In this document: piece by piece, positions 42,705 through 52,800 of the stretch
Layout of the letters: every line of letters begins with the position of its first letter
Position numbering within the stretch: position 1 is the stretch's first letter
Notes under the pieces: generated by a model
Seen by the model: the letters and a program-made list of their open reading frames with translations, nothing else
The model's database searches: none
What the model was told of the DNA's origin: nothing
Position numbers and translations under genes: made by a program
Assembly: GCF_001439665.1 (NCBI RefSeq)
Contig: NZ_LMAK01000045.1
Location: 1 to 64,000, forward strand
Reading direction: 5' to 3'
Length of the DNA: 64,000 bases
DNA from: Formosa algae
GTDB lineage: Bacteria > Bacteroidota > Bacteroidia > Flavobacteriales > Flavobacteriaceae

Positions 42705-43454
42705 TTAACCGTTTAAAGAGTTTTGATTTATAAACTCTAAAAACTTAGGCTTATATTGTTCTGATACCGTAATGCGTTGTTTATTGATTATAATCTGACT
42801 GCGCTCTACAACTTCTATATTTTTAAGCGACACGATAAACGAACGATGCACTCGCATAAATTCTGAAGAAGGAAGTTCTTCTTCTAGCGATTTTAAACTC
42901 ATTAAGGTTAAAATAGGTTTCGGGTTATCTTTTATCCAAATTTTGATGTAATCTTTTAAACCTTCAAAATATTGAACATCGGCAAGCTTAATCCGTAATT
43001 GCTTGTATTCAGATTTTACAAAAAGGAATTCTTTTTTATCTGTAGTTGGAGGCGTTTTAACGGTATCTGAAGTCGATCCTTTAAGCAAATTAAACCATGT
43101 TCTCGCTTTATTAGCTGCGTTTAAAAACTCGGCATAATCAAAGGGTTTTAATAGATAATCTAAAGCTTCAACCTTAAATCCTTCTAAAGCATATTGATCG
43201 AATGCTGTAGTGAATATAATACGTGTGTCCTTAGAAACCATTTTTGATAATTCCAAACCTGTTAAGTCGGGCATCTGTATATCTAAAAACAAAACATCTG
43301 CAGTTTCTGTTTGCAGATATTCCATAGCATCAATAGCACTACTACACTTTTTTTTAAGAGCTAAAAAGGGTGTTTTTTCTACGTAACTTTCAACTAAATT
43401 AAGTGCCATTGGCTCATCATCTACAATTACACAACTCAGTATTAAAGTTTCCAT
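42705..43454 (-). CDS. LytTR family response regulator
   Basis: A 249-residue regulator. The receiver domain (about 5-122) has the acidic pair in IVDDEP, the phosphorylation site Asp58 in VLFLDIQMPD, and the Lys of the KPFDY switch near 107. The LytTR DNA-binding domain (about 145-245) carries LFVKSEYKQLRIKLADVQYF and FMRVHRSFIVSLKNIEVVER, which are diagnostic. It is preceded by the cognate sensor kinase with 6 bp between them. Confidence 0.93.
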   Translation of the reverse strand: METLILSCVIVDDEPMALNLVESYVEKTPFLALKKKCSSAIDAMEYLQTETADVLFLDIQMPDLTGLELSKMVSKDTRIIFTTAFDQYALEGFKVEALDYLLKPFDYAEFLNAANKARTWFNLLKGSTSDTVKTPPTTDKKEFLFVKSEYKQLRIKLADVQYFEGLKDYIKIWIKDNPKPILTLMSLKSLEEELPSSEFMRVHRSFIVSLKNIEVVERSQIIINKQRITVSEQYKPKFLEFINQNSLNG

Positions 43455-43460
43455 AGGCTA

Positions 43461-44492
43461 TTAGGTTTCTATTTGTAAATCTACAAAAAATCGTCCATTT
43501 ACAACCTCTGATTTAAACACATGTTTATTCGGATATAACAGTTGTAAACGTTTTCTCAGATTTTGTAATCCAATACCAGAACCGCTTTTATCATTTGTTT
43601 GCTTAGGATAATTATTATTTACAATTTTAAAAATCACAACATTGTCTTTTACAGACATATGAATAAAAATTTCACTTTCTTTATTGGCAGAAATGCCGTG
43701 TTTAAAGGCATTTTCTATTAAAGATATAAATAAAAGCGGTGTAATTGTTATGCCATTATGACCTTCTGGAAAAGTAGAAATAACTTGTGTTTTATCTGAA
43801 ATACGCAATTTCATGAGCTCTAAATACTTCTTCATAAAATCAATTTCTTTAGATAAAGGCACCTTTTCAGTATTTGTTTCATACAATAAATACCGCATGA
43901 GTTTACTTAAGCTATGAATGGTCGATTTGGCTTGCTCTGGAGAAATGTCGACTAAAGAATAAATATTGTTTAACGAGTTAAAAAAGAAATGTGGCTGTAA
44001 TTGGTAACGTAAATGTTGTATTTCTGATTGTAATTTTATGTTAGTTGCTTCCTTACGTTCTGCTTCTGTAGCCACCAAACGTTTAGTGGTTTTTAATGCT
44101 ATAGAAAATAATAAAGGTGCAAAATACGATAGCATTTGCATGTAAATAAACATTTCGAACGGTGGTTTGCCATTTTCTTTTCTAAGATCATTTTCTACTA
44201 ATTCTTTAAAGAAAGCTGCTTCGATAAGTTCTTTAAAAACCAGGAAAAACGTTATAAAAATTACGTTTATGATAATAAAATGTATCGTTTTTTTTGTGAA
44301 CAGATACTTATCTATAAAATAGAAAAAATTTAAATAGAAAATCATGGCATAAAACACTAAGGGTAACCAAAAGTGCGCAATGATTCTATTGATATCTCGC
44401 TCTTGCTGATAAGACAGGAAGTAAGGCATACTAAAAAGGACTAACCAAACTAGAATGTGAGAAAATATGACAATATATTTATTCTTGTGCAT
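43461..44492 (-). CDS. LytS-type sensor histidine kinase
   Basis: A 343-residue membrane kinase. Four hydrophobic segments (about residues 7-27, 40-60, 70-88, 115-135) form the sensor part. The phospho-acceptor His168 is in RYQLQPHFFFNSLNNIYSL, the His_kinase (PF06580) hallmark. The ATP-binding region has IENAFKHGISANKESEIFIH (N box) and GSGIGLQNLRKRLQLLYP (G box). It should phosphorylate the LytTR regulator encoded 6 bp downstream. The signal is unknown. Confidence 0.92.
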   Translation of the reverse strand: MHKNKYIVIFSHILVWLVLFSMPYFLSYQQERDINRIIAHFWLPLVFYAMIFYLNFFYFIDKYLFTKKTIHFIIINVIFITFFLVFKELIEAAFFKELVENDLRKENGKPPFEMFIYMQMLSYFAPLLFSIALKTTKRLVATEAERKEATNIKLQSEIQHLRYQLQPHFFFNSLNNIYSLVDISPEQAKSTIHSLSKLMRYLLYETNTEKVPLSKEIDFMKKYLELMKLRISDKTQVISTFPEGHNGITITPLLFISLIENAFKHGISANKESEIFIHMSVKDNVVIFKIVNNNYPKQTNDKSGSGIGLQNLRKRLQLLYPNKHVFKSEVVNGRFFVDLQIET

Positions 44493-44704
44493 TAGATTTT
44501 TATTTAAACAAACACCATTTAAAAGATGTTTTACGATTTAAAACATATAATAAAATCCAGATATTAGAATCAAAAACACTCCATATTTTCCTTTACCTGT
44601 AACGTATTCATCTAAAATTTCAAGCTTAGATGCCATAGGCTTCCATTTATATGAACTTCAGATGAATACTTCAAAGGTAAAAACATTTACTTTCTTTTCT
44701 TTAG

Positions 44705-45066
44705 ATAATAGATGTTTTGGTGTGTTGGCTATATGAAAGTGTCAATTTTATCGATGGTATAAACCCTCAATTTTTACATGTGATAACTATAGAACTAGTG
44801 GTTAATTGTTACCAAGCGCTAAGTATAACTGAATAACAGCTTGTAATTCTTGAAGTTTATCACTCACGTCATCAATTTGAGCAGATAGCAAACAGTTTTT
44901 TGTCGTCAACACTTCGGTATAATTAGTCGATAATGAATACACTAAAAGCGCCTATGTAAAATCTACAGATTTTTATAATACTGAAATTTGAAGCGTTCGA
45001 GACGCTTGTTTTTCTTTAGTTTTTTTATATAGAAATAACGTATCCGAAATTTCACTTCCTGCTATT
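44705..45066. repeat. Direct repeat A (copy of 48309-48678)
   Basis: About 362 bp with high identity to 48309-48678 in the same orientation, starting in ATAATAGATGTTTTGGTGTG and ending at the CACTTCCTGCT string. It covers the 3' end of an outer-membrane efflux gene plus about 100 bp of its downstream flank. The two copies enclose about 3.2 kb. Confidence 0.9.
44801..45066 (-). pseudogene. Truncated copy of the RND outer-membrane factor gene
   Basis: On the minus strand this reads as the last ~88 codons of the NodT-type gene at 48408-49817: AGSEISDTLFLYKKTKEKQA, then RTLQIS, down to KLQELQAVIQLYLALG. Two in-frame stops interrupt it (one in place of an alanine-glutamate position after LQISVL, one after SVDFT), and the 5' part is absent. 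It is a decayed fragment, not expressed as a channel. No start or promoter is seen. Confidence 0.92.
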
Positions 45067-45176
45067 GTGCCCCTTAATGATGTAGAAGAAAAAAAGTAAA
45101 TATGTTATACCAGCCCCCTTTGCAGGCTGTGTTTAAGCCGCTGTAAATCGTTGTAATTGCTTGATAGCTCGCTTTA

Positions 45177-46592
45177 TTAAAAAGAATTTTCAACCTCAGC
45201 AGCTTCAAGCATCAAGTAATGTAAATCGGTATTCTTTATAAACGGTTTTAAAAGCTGACTTCCGGGACCATACATAGCTAATTCTACATAATCTGCAGAG
45301 TGTTGCATACTTATCCATCCGACTGAATTATGCAGTTTTTGCATGGTCGCCAAAAGATTAAAAGGCAAGTGTTTTGGGTTATACAACCCATTAGCGGTAG
45401 GTATGTCTTTATAATAATCTAATAGTTGTTTACATTCTTCGTTGGTAAGCGCTATAGTATTGGCATAATGTATGCGTTCTTTTATTTGAGAAATAGAAGT
45501 TTCTTTACCAATACCATTTAAAACCCATTCGTTAGTGTGTTTATAATTTTGAATAGAATCAAAATTAGCATTGGCTTTACTTCCATAAATAACGCCAGGG
45601 TTTGCATTACCGTGATCTGTCGTTATAATAACTAAAGTTTCGCCATCCTGTTCAGCAAAATCCATAGCAACTTGTATGGCCTCATCATGGTCTATTTGGT
45701 CATGTATTAATCCAGCAATATCGTTACCATGGGCTGCCCAATCCACTTTACCAGCTTCAACCTGTAATACAAAACCTTGGTCATGGTTTTTCATAGCCTC
45801 TATGGCTTTTTTGGTCATCTCTGCAAGTGTTGGTATCTTTTGAGTTAGTTCTTTACTATTTTTTCTATCTATAGCATACGGAAGTGCATTGTCATCAAAA
45901 ACACCTAAAATAGGTTTATTTGTTTCCGCCGAAAACATCGCTTGTTTTGTGTTTACAACCTGATAGCCTTTAGTCATAAATTCTTGATACATGTCTTTTT
46001 TATCTTTTCTTTTATTGGAAGCAAAATAATCATCTCCTCCTCCCATCATCACATCAAACTTATGTTCTAAATATTTTTCAGCAATATCTTCTTGAGCATT
46101 TCTAGATTTAGAATTCACACAAAAACCCGCAGGAGTTGCATGAGTAATGGGAACTGTTGTTACACAACCAGCTTTTTTCCCCGCTTTTTTAAATTTTTGC
46201 CAAATAGGAAAATGCGCTTCCCCACTTTTACTAATATTTAAACCACCATTTTCAATTCTCACACCACCACCCCAAGATGAACTCGCTGCAGCAGAATCGG
46301 TAACAATAGAACTTGCAGAAGCCATATCCATAAGTGCTCTACTCACTTTGTTTTCTTTATATAAACTTAACCAATTAGAACCTTTACCTGTTTTTCTAGA
46401 CAAATACAAATCGGCCATATTCAAGGTCCCTATACTCATACCATCACTAACAATAATAATTATATTTTTTGCCTTTTTATATTTAGCTGTAGTGTCATAG
46501 CCAATTTCGTTCGCTAGACTATCAAAAGGATGTAATAGTGTTGATCCTAATGCAACTAACGATCCTTTTTTAAAAAAATTTCTTCTGTTCAT
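45177..46592 (-). CDS. Alkaline phosphatase (PhoA family), Tat-exported
   Basis: A 471-residue phosphomonoesterase. The N-terminus MNRRNFFKKGSLVALGSTLL is a twin-arginine signal, so it is exported folded. The phosphatase core is recognised by NIIIIVSDGMSIGT (metal-binding Asp50), the nucleophile Ser100 in IVTDSAAASSSWGGG, VEAGKVDWAAHGNDI, and IITTDHGNANPG. It probably releases phosphate from organic esters in the periplasm. Its ATG overlaps the stop of the short MerC-like frame (ATGA at 46589-46592), so it could be translationally coupled to it and controlled from the Zur-like box at 46773. It lies inside the module bounded by the 360-bp direct repeats. Confidence 0.93.
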   Translation of the reverse strand: MNRRNFFKKGSLVALGSTLLHPFDSLANEIGYDTTAKYKKAKNIIIIVSDGMSIGTLNMADLYLSRKTGKGSNWLSLYKENKVSRALMDMASASSIVTDSAAASSSWGGGVRIENGGLNISKSGEAHFPIWQKFKKAGKKAGCVTTVPITHATPAGFCVNSKSRNAQEDIAEKYLEHKFDVMMGGGDDYFASNKRKDKKDMYQEFMTKGYQVVNTKQAMFSAETNKPILGVFDDNALPYAIDRKNSKELTQKIPTLAEMTKKAIEAMKNHDQGFVLQVEAGKVDWAAHGNDIAGLIHDQIDHDEAIQVAMDFAEQDGETLVIITTDHGNANPGVIYGSKANANFDSIQNYKHTNEWVLNGIGKETSISQIKERIHYANTIALTNEECKQLLDYYKDIPTANGLYNPKHLPFNLLATMQKLHNSVGWISMQHSADYVELAMYGPGSQLLKPFIKNTDLHYLMLEAAEVENSF

Positions 46593-46765
46593 TTTGATAT
46601 GGTAATATGATTAATAATTAGTTGTAACCCTACCGGAGTATCACTACACCCAGCAACAGAACAATTTTGAACAATAAATAAAAATGGTATGACCACACTA
46701 TGAATAAGGCAAAGTCCACTAGCGATAGCTTCTAATTTGTCTGATTTTTGTTTTGTAAACACCAT
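46589..46765 (-). pseudogene. Truncated MerC-like membrane protein gene
   Basis: A 58-codon frame reading MVFTKQKSDKLEAIASGLCL, then IHSVVIPFLFIVQNCSVAGC. This is the N-terminal third of MerC-domain proteins (usually KSD-LG--AS-LCLVHC-ATPFLF-AQ), but the usual HC is HS and the remaining two helices are missing. The last ~15 residues are unrelated and run into the phosphatase start codon. In Flavobacteriia such a merC gene commonly stands divergent to a Fur-family gene, as here. It may still be translated as a short leader for the phosphatase. Confidence 0.75.
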
Positions 46766-46772
46766 ATATTAA

Positions 46773-46787
46773 TGCAACCGAGTTGCA
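46773..46787. promoter_or_regulatory. Zur-like operator TGCAAC-CGA-GTTGCA
   Basis: A perfect 6-3-6 palindrome (TGCAAC, CGA, GTTGCA) 8 bp before the MerC-like start codon and 51 bp before the Fur-like pseudogene. A degenerate second copy, TAGCAACTAAGCTACA, is at 46809-46824. The location between divergent merC and fur genes and the AT-rich flanks are those of a zinc-responsive Fur/Zur box. That the protein binds here is inference. Confidence 0.68.
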
Positions 46788-46837
46788 AATATAAACAAAA
46801 ACCTTTTATAGCAACTAAGCTACATTACAATTGTGTT

Positions 46838-47052
46838 ATGGGAATGATAAGAAAAATAAAAAAGGTAGAAACTTTGCTAACACATTCCATCAAGGTCATA
46901 AAGCAATTTCGGCAAAACAATTAATTGATCAACTCGATTCTAAGTTAAAAAAAACAACTATTTATCGCGTGTTAGATAAACTAGAATAATATGGTGGGTT
47001 ACATTCTTTTTATGAAAAGACGGGCTTAAATGATATGCAGTGCATAGATTAG
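46838..47052 (+). pseudogene. Fur-family (Zur-like) regulator pseudogene
   Basis: The gene starts MGMIRKIKKVETLL at the ATG at 46838, then loses one base near 46880. The continuing frame reads NTFHQGHKAISAKQLIDQLD, KLKKTTIYRVLDKLE, a stop at 46987-46989, then YGGLHSFYEKTGLN. This is the Fur DNA-binding domain (helix KAISAKQL and TTIYRVLDKLE wing) with a frameshift and an in-frame stop; the C-terminal metal/dimer domain is missing. It should be non-functional, so the Zur-like box would need a regulator encoded elsewhere. Confidence 0.85.
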
Positions 47053-47228
47053 ACAACTACTATTGACCTTATTGTATTTCTGTGTTATTAACTCCTTAAA
47101 GATATCTTTTAGCACATAAAAACAAATTAAACATCTAAAAGTTTATTTGTAATCAACTTAAAAGAAAAACGTTAATCACACAGATTTGTTAATCAACATC
47201 TTTTGTTCATTATTTTGCTTTACTTGTT

Positions 47229-48152
47229 TCAAGGATGAAAAACGCCATCAATTTTTACTCTATAAAGTGATGATTTCCCTGTGATATACAATAGAGTGTT
47301 ATCTTTTTTACTAAAACACATATTTGCAACTCTTTCTGAAACAGGAATAGAATTAAGCAAAGTGCCGGAAGGTGAAAATATATCTACAGCATCCCTTCCA
47401 TTTGTACTTAAATAAACATTTCCTTCCTGATCAATAGTCATCCCATCACAACCAAATTCAACAAAAAGTGTTTTGTTTTGTAACGAACCATCCTCCTGAA
47501 TATCATATCGGTATGTTTTGCCGCCTTGCGCATCTGTAACGTAAAGTATTTTCCCATCTGATGTTCCTACAAGGCCATTTGGCTTTTCTAAATCATCAAT
47601 AACACGAGTCACTTTTTTATGATCTGAACTTATATAATAGACATGCATACCATCTTGCGAAAGTTCATTGGCATGTCTTCCGTATTTTGGGTCTGTAAAA
47701 TAGATTCCTCCTTTATCATCCAGCCATAAATCATTGGGTTCATTAAAAGACACTCCATTATATGTAGAAGCTATAACTTTATATTCGCCTAAATTACTAG
47801 TGGAGGTAATTTGACCAGATTGCATTTCGCAAGTAATTAAATTTCCGTTTTTATCAAAAAACAATCCGTTGGCACCATTACTGTTTTCACGAAAAACCTC
47901 AAGTTCTTCATCAGTGGTCCAAACTAAAATTTTACTTTGATGAACATCTGTGAAATAAATATTTCCCTCCTCATCTGAAGCCGGTCCTTCTCCCCAATGA
48001 AAGCCACTTGCTAGTTTTTCTAATTTAAAAACTACAGGTGATTCCTTTTTCTCTTGAGTAAAATTATCTTGGTGAGTTGTGCCTTCCGATTTACTTTGGT
48101 TACAAGAAAACAAAAGAAATAAAAGGCCAATGATTAAAATATAATGTTTCAT
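47229..48152 (-). CDS. SMP-30/gluconolactonase/LRE family lipoprotein
   Basis: A 307-residue lipoprotein with lipobox Cys17 (MKHYILIIGLLFLLFSC). The six-bladed beta-propeller hallmarks are HWGEGPASDEEGNIYFTDV (metal-binding Glu), NGANGLFFDKNGNLI, SFNEPNDLWLDDKGGIYFTD (metal-binding Asn), NGLVGTSDGKILYVTDAQGG (catalytic-type Asp) and the late DGMTIDQEGNVYLST. It probably hydrolyses a sugar lactone or related ester in the periplasm. It is inside the repeat-bounded module and on the same strand as the phosphatase, but separated from it by the broken merC/fur pair. Confidence 0.92.
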   Translation of the reverse strand: MKHYILIIGLLFLLFSCNQSKSEGTTHQDNFTQEKKESPVVFKLEKLASGFHWGEGPASDEEGNIYFTDVHQSKILVWTTDEELEVFRENSNGANGLFFDKNGNLITCEMQSGQITSTSNLGEYKVIASTYNGVSFNEPNDLWLDDKGGIYFTDPKYGRHANELSQDGMHVYYISSDHKKVTRVIDDLEKPNGLVGTSDGKILYVTDAQGGKTYRYDIQEDGSLQNKTLFVEFGCDGMTIDQEGNVYLSTNGRDAVDIFSPSGTLLNSIPVSERVANMCFSKKDNTLLYITGKSSLYRVKIDGVFHP

Positions 48153-48308
48153 ATTGTATGTTTTATTAGAAAGTTTTACAAATTATGCTCCGTAACATTT
48201 ATTCAAATAGTCAATACTTTTTCCAACTCATATTTTTATGAATACACAAAAAACTTTGGCTTTAATCGAACAATACAAAAATAAAATTATTCCCTTTCTT
48301 TGTTTTAC

Positions 48309-48678
48309 ATAATAGATGTTTTGGTGTGTTGGCTATATGAAAGTGTCAATTTTATCGATGGTATAAAACCTCAATTTTTGCATGTAATAACATATAGCCT
48401 TATTGATTTATTGCCAACCACCACCAAGCGCTCGGTACAACTGAATAACAGCTTGTAATTCTTGAAGCTTATCACTCACGCCATTAATTTGAGCAGATAG
48501 CAAACTGTTTTTTGTCGTCAATACATCGGTATAATTAGTCGATGACGAATATTCTAAAAGCGCCTCTGTAAAATCTACAGATTTTTCTAATGCTGAAATT
48601 TGAAGCGTTCGAGACGCTTGTTTTTCTTTAGCTTTTTTATATAGAAATAACGCATCCGAAATTTCACTTCCTGCTGTT
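48309..48678. repeat. Direct repeat B (source copy)
   Basis: About 370 bp matching 44705-45066 in the same orientation, spanning the last ~270 bp of the intact NodT-type gene and ~100 bp beyond its stop. This copy is in the intact gene and free of stops, so it is the parental copy. Differences from copy A are scattered single-base changes with a few small indels. Confidence 0.9.
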
Positions 48679-49817
48679 AACCAGGCTAACTTATAATCGT
48701 AAAAGGCCTGTTGTTGTACTGACTTATTAATTTTTAATCGGGCTTTGTTTTCGCCATTAGCAAATATGGGTTGGGTTAAACCTCCTATTAAATTATAAAA
48801 CACAGAATTATCGAAAAAATCTGTTAAACTTAAAGATGATAATCCGCCATTAGCTGTAAGCGTTAAAGATGGATAAAAATAGGTTTTAGCCATATTTACA
48901 TCTTCAAAAGCCCCTCTAAACGTCATTTCTGCTTCTTGAATATCTGGTCTATTTCTAAGTAAAGTTGAAGGAATCCCTATTTTTAAATCGGAATACGCTG
49001 TTTGGTTTTCTAAAGACGTACGTTCTATAGCTCCAGGAGCACGCCCTAAAAGAATTGAAAGTGCATTCTCTTGTTCTAAAATACTGGTTTCAATATCAGG
49101 AATAGATGTTTCTATTTCGTATCTACTCGCCTCACTTTGAACCACAGCAGCACCATCAACTACTGCCGATTGTTTTAAGTACACCATAGTTTCTTGATCG
49201 CCTATACGGTTTGCAAGGGTTTCCTTTGTAATTTTTAATTCCGCATCTAATGCCAGCAAATTATAATACCCTATGGCAATATCAGAAATAAGTTGTGTCT
49301 GTACTGCTCTAGTGGCTGCTTGAGATTTTAAAAACGACGCAACAACAGATCGCTTATTACTACGTAATTTACCCCAAACATCAAGCTCCCAACTACTCGT
49401 TAATTGTCCGACATGAGAGGTTGTATTTAAATTTACACCTGTTATTCCTCCTAAATTTAACGAGGCCTGAGACGTTTTAGATCGTGTAATCTGAGCATTA
49501 CCTTCCAAACTTGGTAGAAATGCTAATTTTGCTTCTACTAAACTCGCTTGCGCTTGGTTTATATTCTCTATAGCCGACTTTAAATTAAGGTTGTTCTGTA
49601 AGCCTTCTTCAATTAAGTCTTGTAAAGTACTATCTCTTATAATTTCCTTCCAAGATAAAGTCGCCATAGATGTAGTGTCTTGCACTAATGTATCTCTATA
49701 TTGCGCTGCAAATTCATCGTCAGGCGTTTCGTATTTCTTAGTAACCACACCACACGAGTTTAACGTTAGAATGATGACTGTTACGGATATATAATATGTT
49801 AATGATTTAAATGTCAT
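48408..49817 (-). CDS. RND efflux outer-membrane factor (NodT/OprM type)
   Basis: A 469-residue outer-membrane lipoprotein (lipobox in VTVIILTLNSCG, about Cys22). The two TolC/OEP repeats are visible: LQDLIEEGLQNNLNLKSAIE with LEGNAQITRSKTSQ in the first, and LRNRPDIQEAEMTFRGAFED, the NodT hallmark, in the second, with YTDVLTTKNSLLSAQ near the end. It forms the exit channel for the pump encoded directly upstream (9 bp gap). It is the last gene of the operon. Confidence 0.93.
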   Translation of the reverse strand: MTFKSLTYYISVTVIILTLNSCGVVTKKYETPDDEFAAQYRDTLVQDTTSMATLSWKEIIRDSTLQDLIEEGLQNNLNLKSAIENINQAQASLVEAKLAFLPSLEGNAQITRSKTSQASLNLGGITGVNLNTTSHVGQLTSSWELDVWGKLRSNKRSVVASFLKSQAATRAVQTQLISDIAIGYYNLLALDAELKITKETLANRIGDQETMVYLKQSAVVDGAAVVQSEASRYEIETSIPDIETSILEQENALSILLGRAPGAIERTSLENQTAYSDLKIGIPSTLLRNRPDIQEAEMTFRGAFEDVNMAKTYFYPSLTLTANGGLSSLSLTDFFDNSVFYNLIGGLTQPIFANGENKARLKINKSVQQQAFYDYKLAWLTAGSEISDALFLYKKAKEKQASRTLQISALEKSVDFTEALLEYSSSTNYTDVLTTKNSLLSAQINGVSDKLQELQAVIQLYRALGGGWQ

Positions 49818-49826
49818 GTCTGAATT

Positions 49827-52800
49827 TTATTTATTTAAATGCAATTTTTCATCGTCTTCATCTCCCCAATCGTGATCGTGAACACCTACGATACGTTCTT
49901 GTAAGGTTTGGAAAACCACAAATAATACGGGGATAATTAATACACCTAAAATGGTTCCGATAAGCATACCACCAATAGCGCCTGTACCAATCGCTCTGTT
50001 ACCTGTTGCACCAGCTCCTGTTGCAATCATTAAAGGAAGTAATCCGAAAATAAAAGCAAAAGAAGTCATTAATATTGGTCTAAATCGAGCAATGGCACCG
50101 TCTATTGCAGATTGCACAATAGTTTCTCCTTCCCGGCGTCTTTGTATAGCAAACTCTATAATTAAAATGGCATTTTTGGCGAGTAATCCTATTAACATCA
50201 CTAATGTAATTTGTATGTAAATGTTATTGCTAATTCCAAATAAATTCGCAAAAATTAAGACTCCAGATAGACCCGCAGGAACGGCTAATAACACAGCTAT
50301 GGGTAGAATATAACTTTCATATTGAGCACATAATAAGAAGTACACAAAAATGAAACACAACATAAAGATATATACGGTTTGACTTCCTGCAGAAATCTCT
50401 TCACGTGTCATCCCTGAGTATTCATAGCCATACCCTATTGGTAAAACTTCTTTAGCAACCTCATCAATCACTGCAATAGCATCTCCAGAACTATAGCCAT
50501 CATTTGGTGCGCCCATTATACTCGCAGCGGTAAATAAATTAAAACGTGTTAAACTTTGAGGACCGTACACACGTTTAAGTGTAACAAACTCTGTAATAGG
50601 AGCCATTACACCATCTCCATTTTTCACTTTAATGGCATTTAGACTTTCTAGATTGTCTCTAAAATTGGCTTCTGCTTGATAAATTACACGGTATTGCTTA
50701 CCAAATTTGTTAAAATTAGAAGCATATACCCCACTAAAATACCCTTGCATTACACTTAACACACCTTCTACATCTAAGCCTGCTAACTTAGTTTTAGCCA
50801 CATCTACCACCACTTCATATTGTGGAAAAGTAGGATCGAAAGTTGTATTGGCATATTGTATTTCTGGGCGTTCGCTTAACGCAGCAATAAGATCTTGACT
50901 TACTTTATAAAGTTCGTCTACTGTTCCACCACTTTGATCTTGTAATTGTAGTTGAAACCCATTACTCATCCCAAACCCGGTAATGGTTGGAGGTGCAAAA
51001 AAGATAATTCTGGCATCTTTAAAATCTGCTGTTTTAGCAAATAAGCGTTTAATAATGGATTGCACATCTTGATCGTCGCCAGTTCTTTCACTCCAATCTT
51101 TTAATTTTAAAATGATCATACCGTAATTAGAGCCTTCTCCACTAATCATTCCACGACCTGTAGAACGTAACACATTGCTCACTTCGGGCATATCTTGGAC
51201 TAATTCTTGCAATTGCTCAACAACCTCTGCGGTACGTTCTAAAGATGCCGAGGCTGGCAAACTAATATCTGCCATAATAGTTCCTTGATCTTCATCAGGA
51301 ACAAACCCCGTTGCTGTTGTATTCATTAAATATACAAACAGTCCAATAAAGACAAGAAGTGCACCTATAGCAACAGGTTTTCTCTTGATTAAAAAAGACA
51401 CTGACTTTTTATATTTTGAAGTTGTTTTCTCAAAACCGACATTAAATGCGATATAAAATCGATCTAAAAAGCTCTTTTTTGCATGTTCATCATGTGGTTT
51501 CAATAAAATGGCACATAAAGCGGGACTTAACGTCAATGCATTTATGGCCGATAATATAATGGCAATTGCTAAGGTAATTCCGAATTGTTGATAAAACACC
51601 CCTGAAGATCCACTAATAAAGGTCACAGGAATAAAAACGGCAGACATCACTAAAGTAATAGAAATAATAGCTCCAGAAATTTCACTCATCGCATCTAAAC
51701 TGGCTTTTCTAGAAGAGGTATATCCGGAGTCTAACTTAGCATGTACAGCTTCCACAACCACAATCGCATCATCTACCACAATACCAATGGCGAGCATTAA
51801 AGCAAAAAGTGTTAAGAGGTTAATTGTAAAACCAAAGATATTTAAGAAAAAGAAGGTTCCTACAATGGCGACAGGCACTGATATGGCTGGAATTAAAGTA
51901 GAACGCCAATCTTGTAAGAAAATAAAAACAACCAAAAACACCAATAGAAAAGCTTCAATAAGCGTATGAATGACTTTTGTAATAGAAGCTTCTAAGAAAT
52001 CATTGGCATTTAGCATTTCTGTATACCTTAGACCTTCTGGGAAATTAACAGCTGCCGCTTCTAAGGTCGCTATCGCATTTTCTACGATTTCTTGTGCATT
52101 AGACCCTGCAGATTGTGCAATGGCAACACCAACACCTGGACGACCGTTAATCATGGTAGAAGAACTGTAAGATTGTGCGCCTAACTCTACACGTGCCACA
52201 TCTTTTAATCGCAGTATACGTCCGTCATCAGTGGTTTTGATAATAATATCTTCAAACTCTGATGCGTTTTGTAACTTTCCTTTATACTTTAAGGTGTATT
52301 GATACGCTTGATCACCTTGTAAACCTAATTCTCCTGGTGCAGCTTCTAAATTCTGATCCGCAAGTGCTGTACTTATATCTGAAGGTTCTAAACCATAATT
52401 TGCCATAATATTGGCTTTTAACCAAATACGCATACTGTAATCTCTAGATCCAAAGGCTTCAGCACTTCCTACACCGTCTATTCTTTTTAAGGTTGGAATC
52501 AGATTTATATTGGCATAATTCTGAACAAATTCTTCATCATAATCGTCATTCTCACTGTAAAGACCAATAATAAGCACATTACTACTTTGCGACTTTTCTG
52601 TGGTGACACCAGCTTGTGTCACTTCAGAAGGCAATACACTAGTTGCGGTAGATACGGCATTCTGAACATTTACTGCTGCAATATCAGGATCGGTTCCTAA
52701 AGCAAAATACACAGAAATACTTGCTGCTCCACTACTTGCTGTAGAGGTCATATATGTCATCCCTTCTACCCCATTAATGGCTTCTTCTAAAGGCACAATG

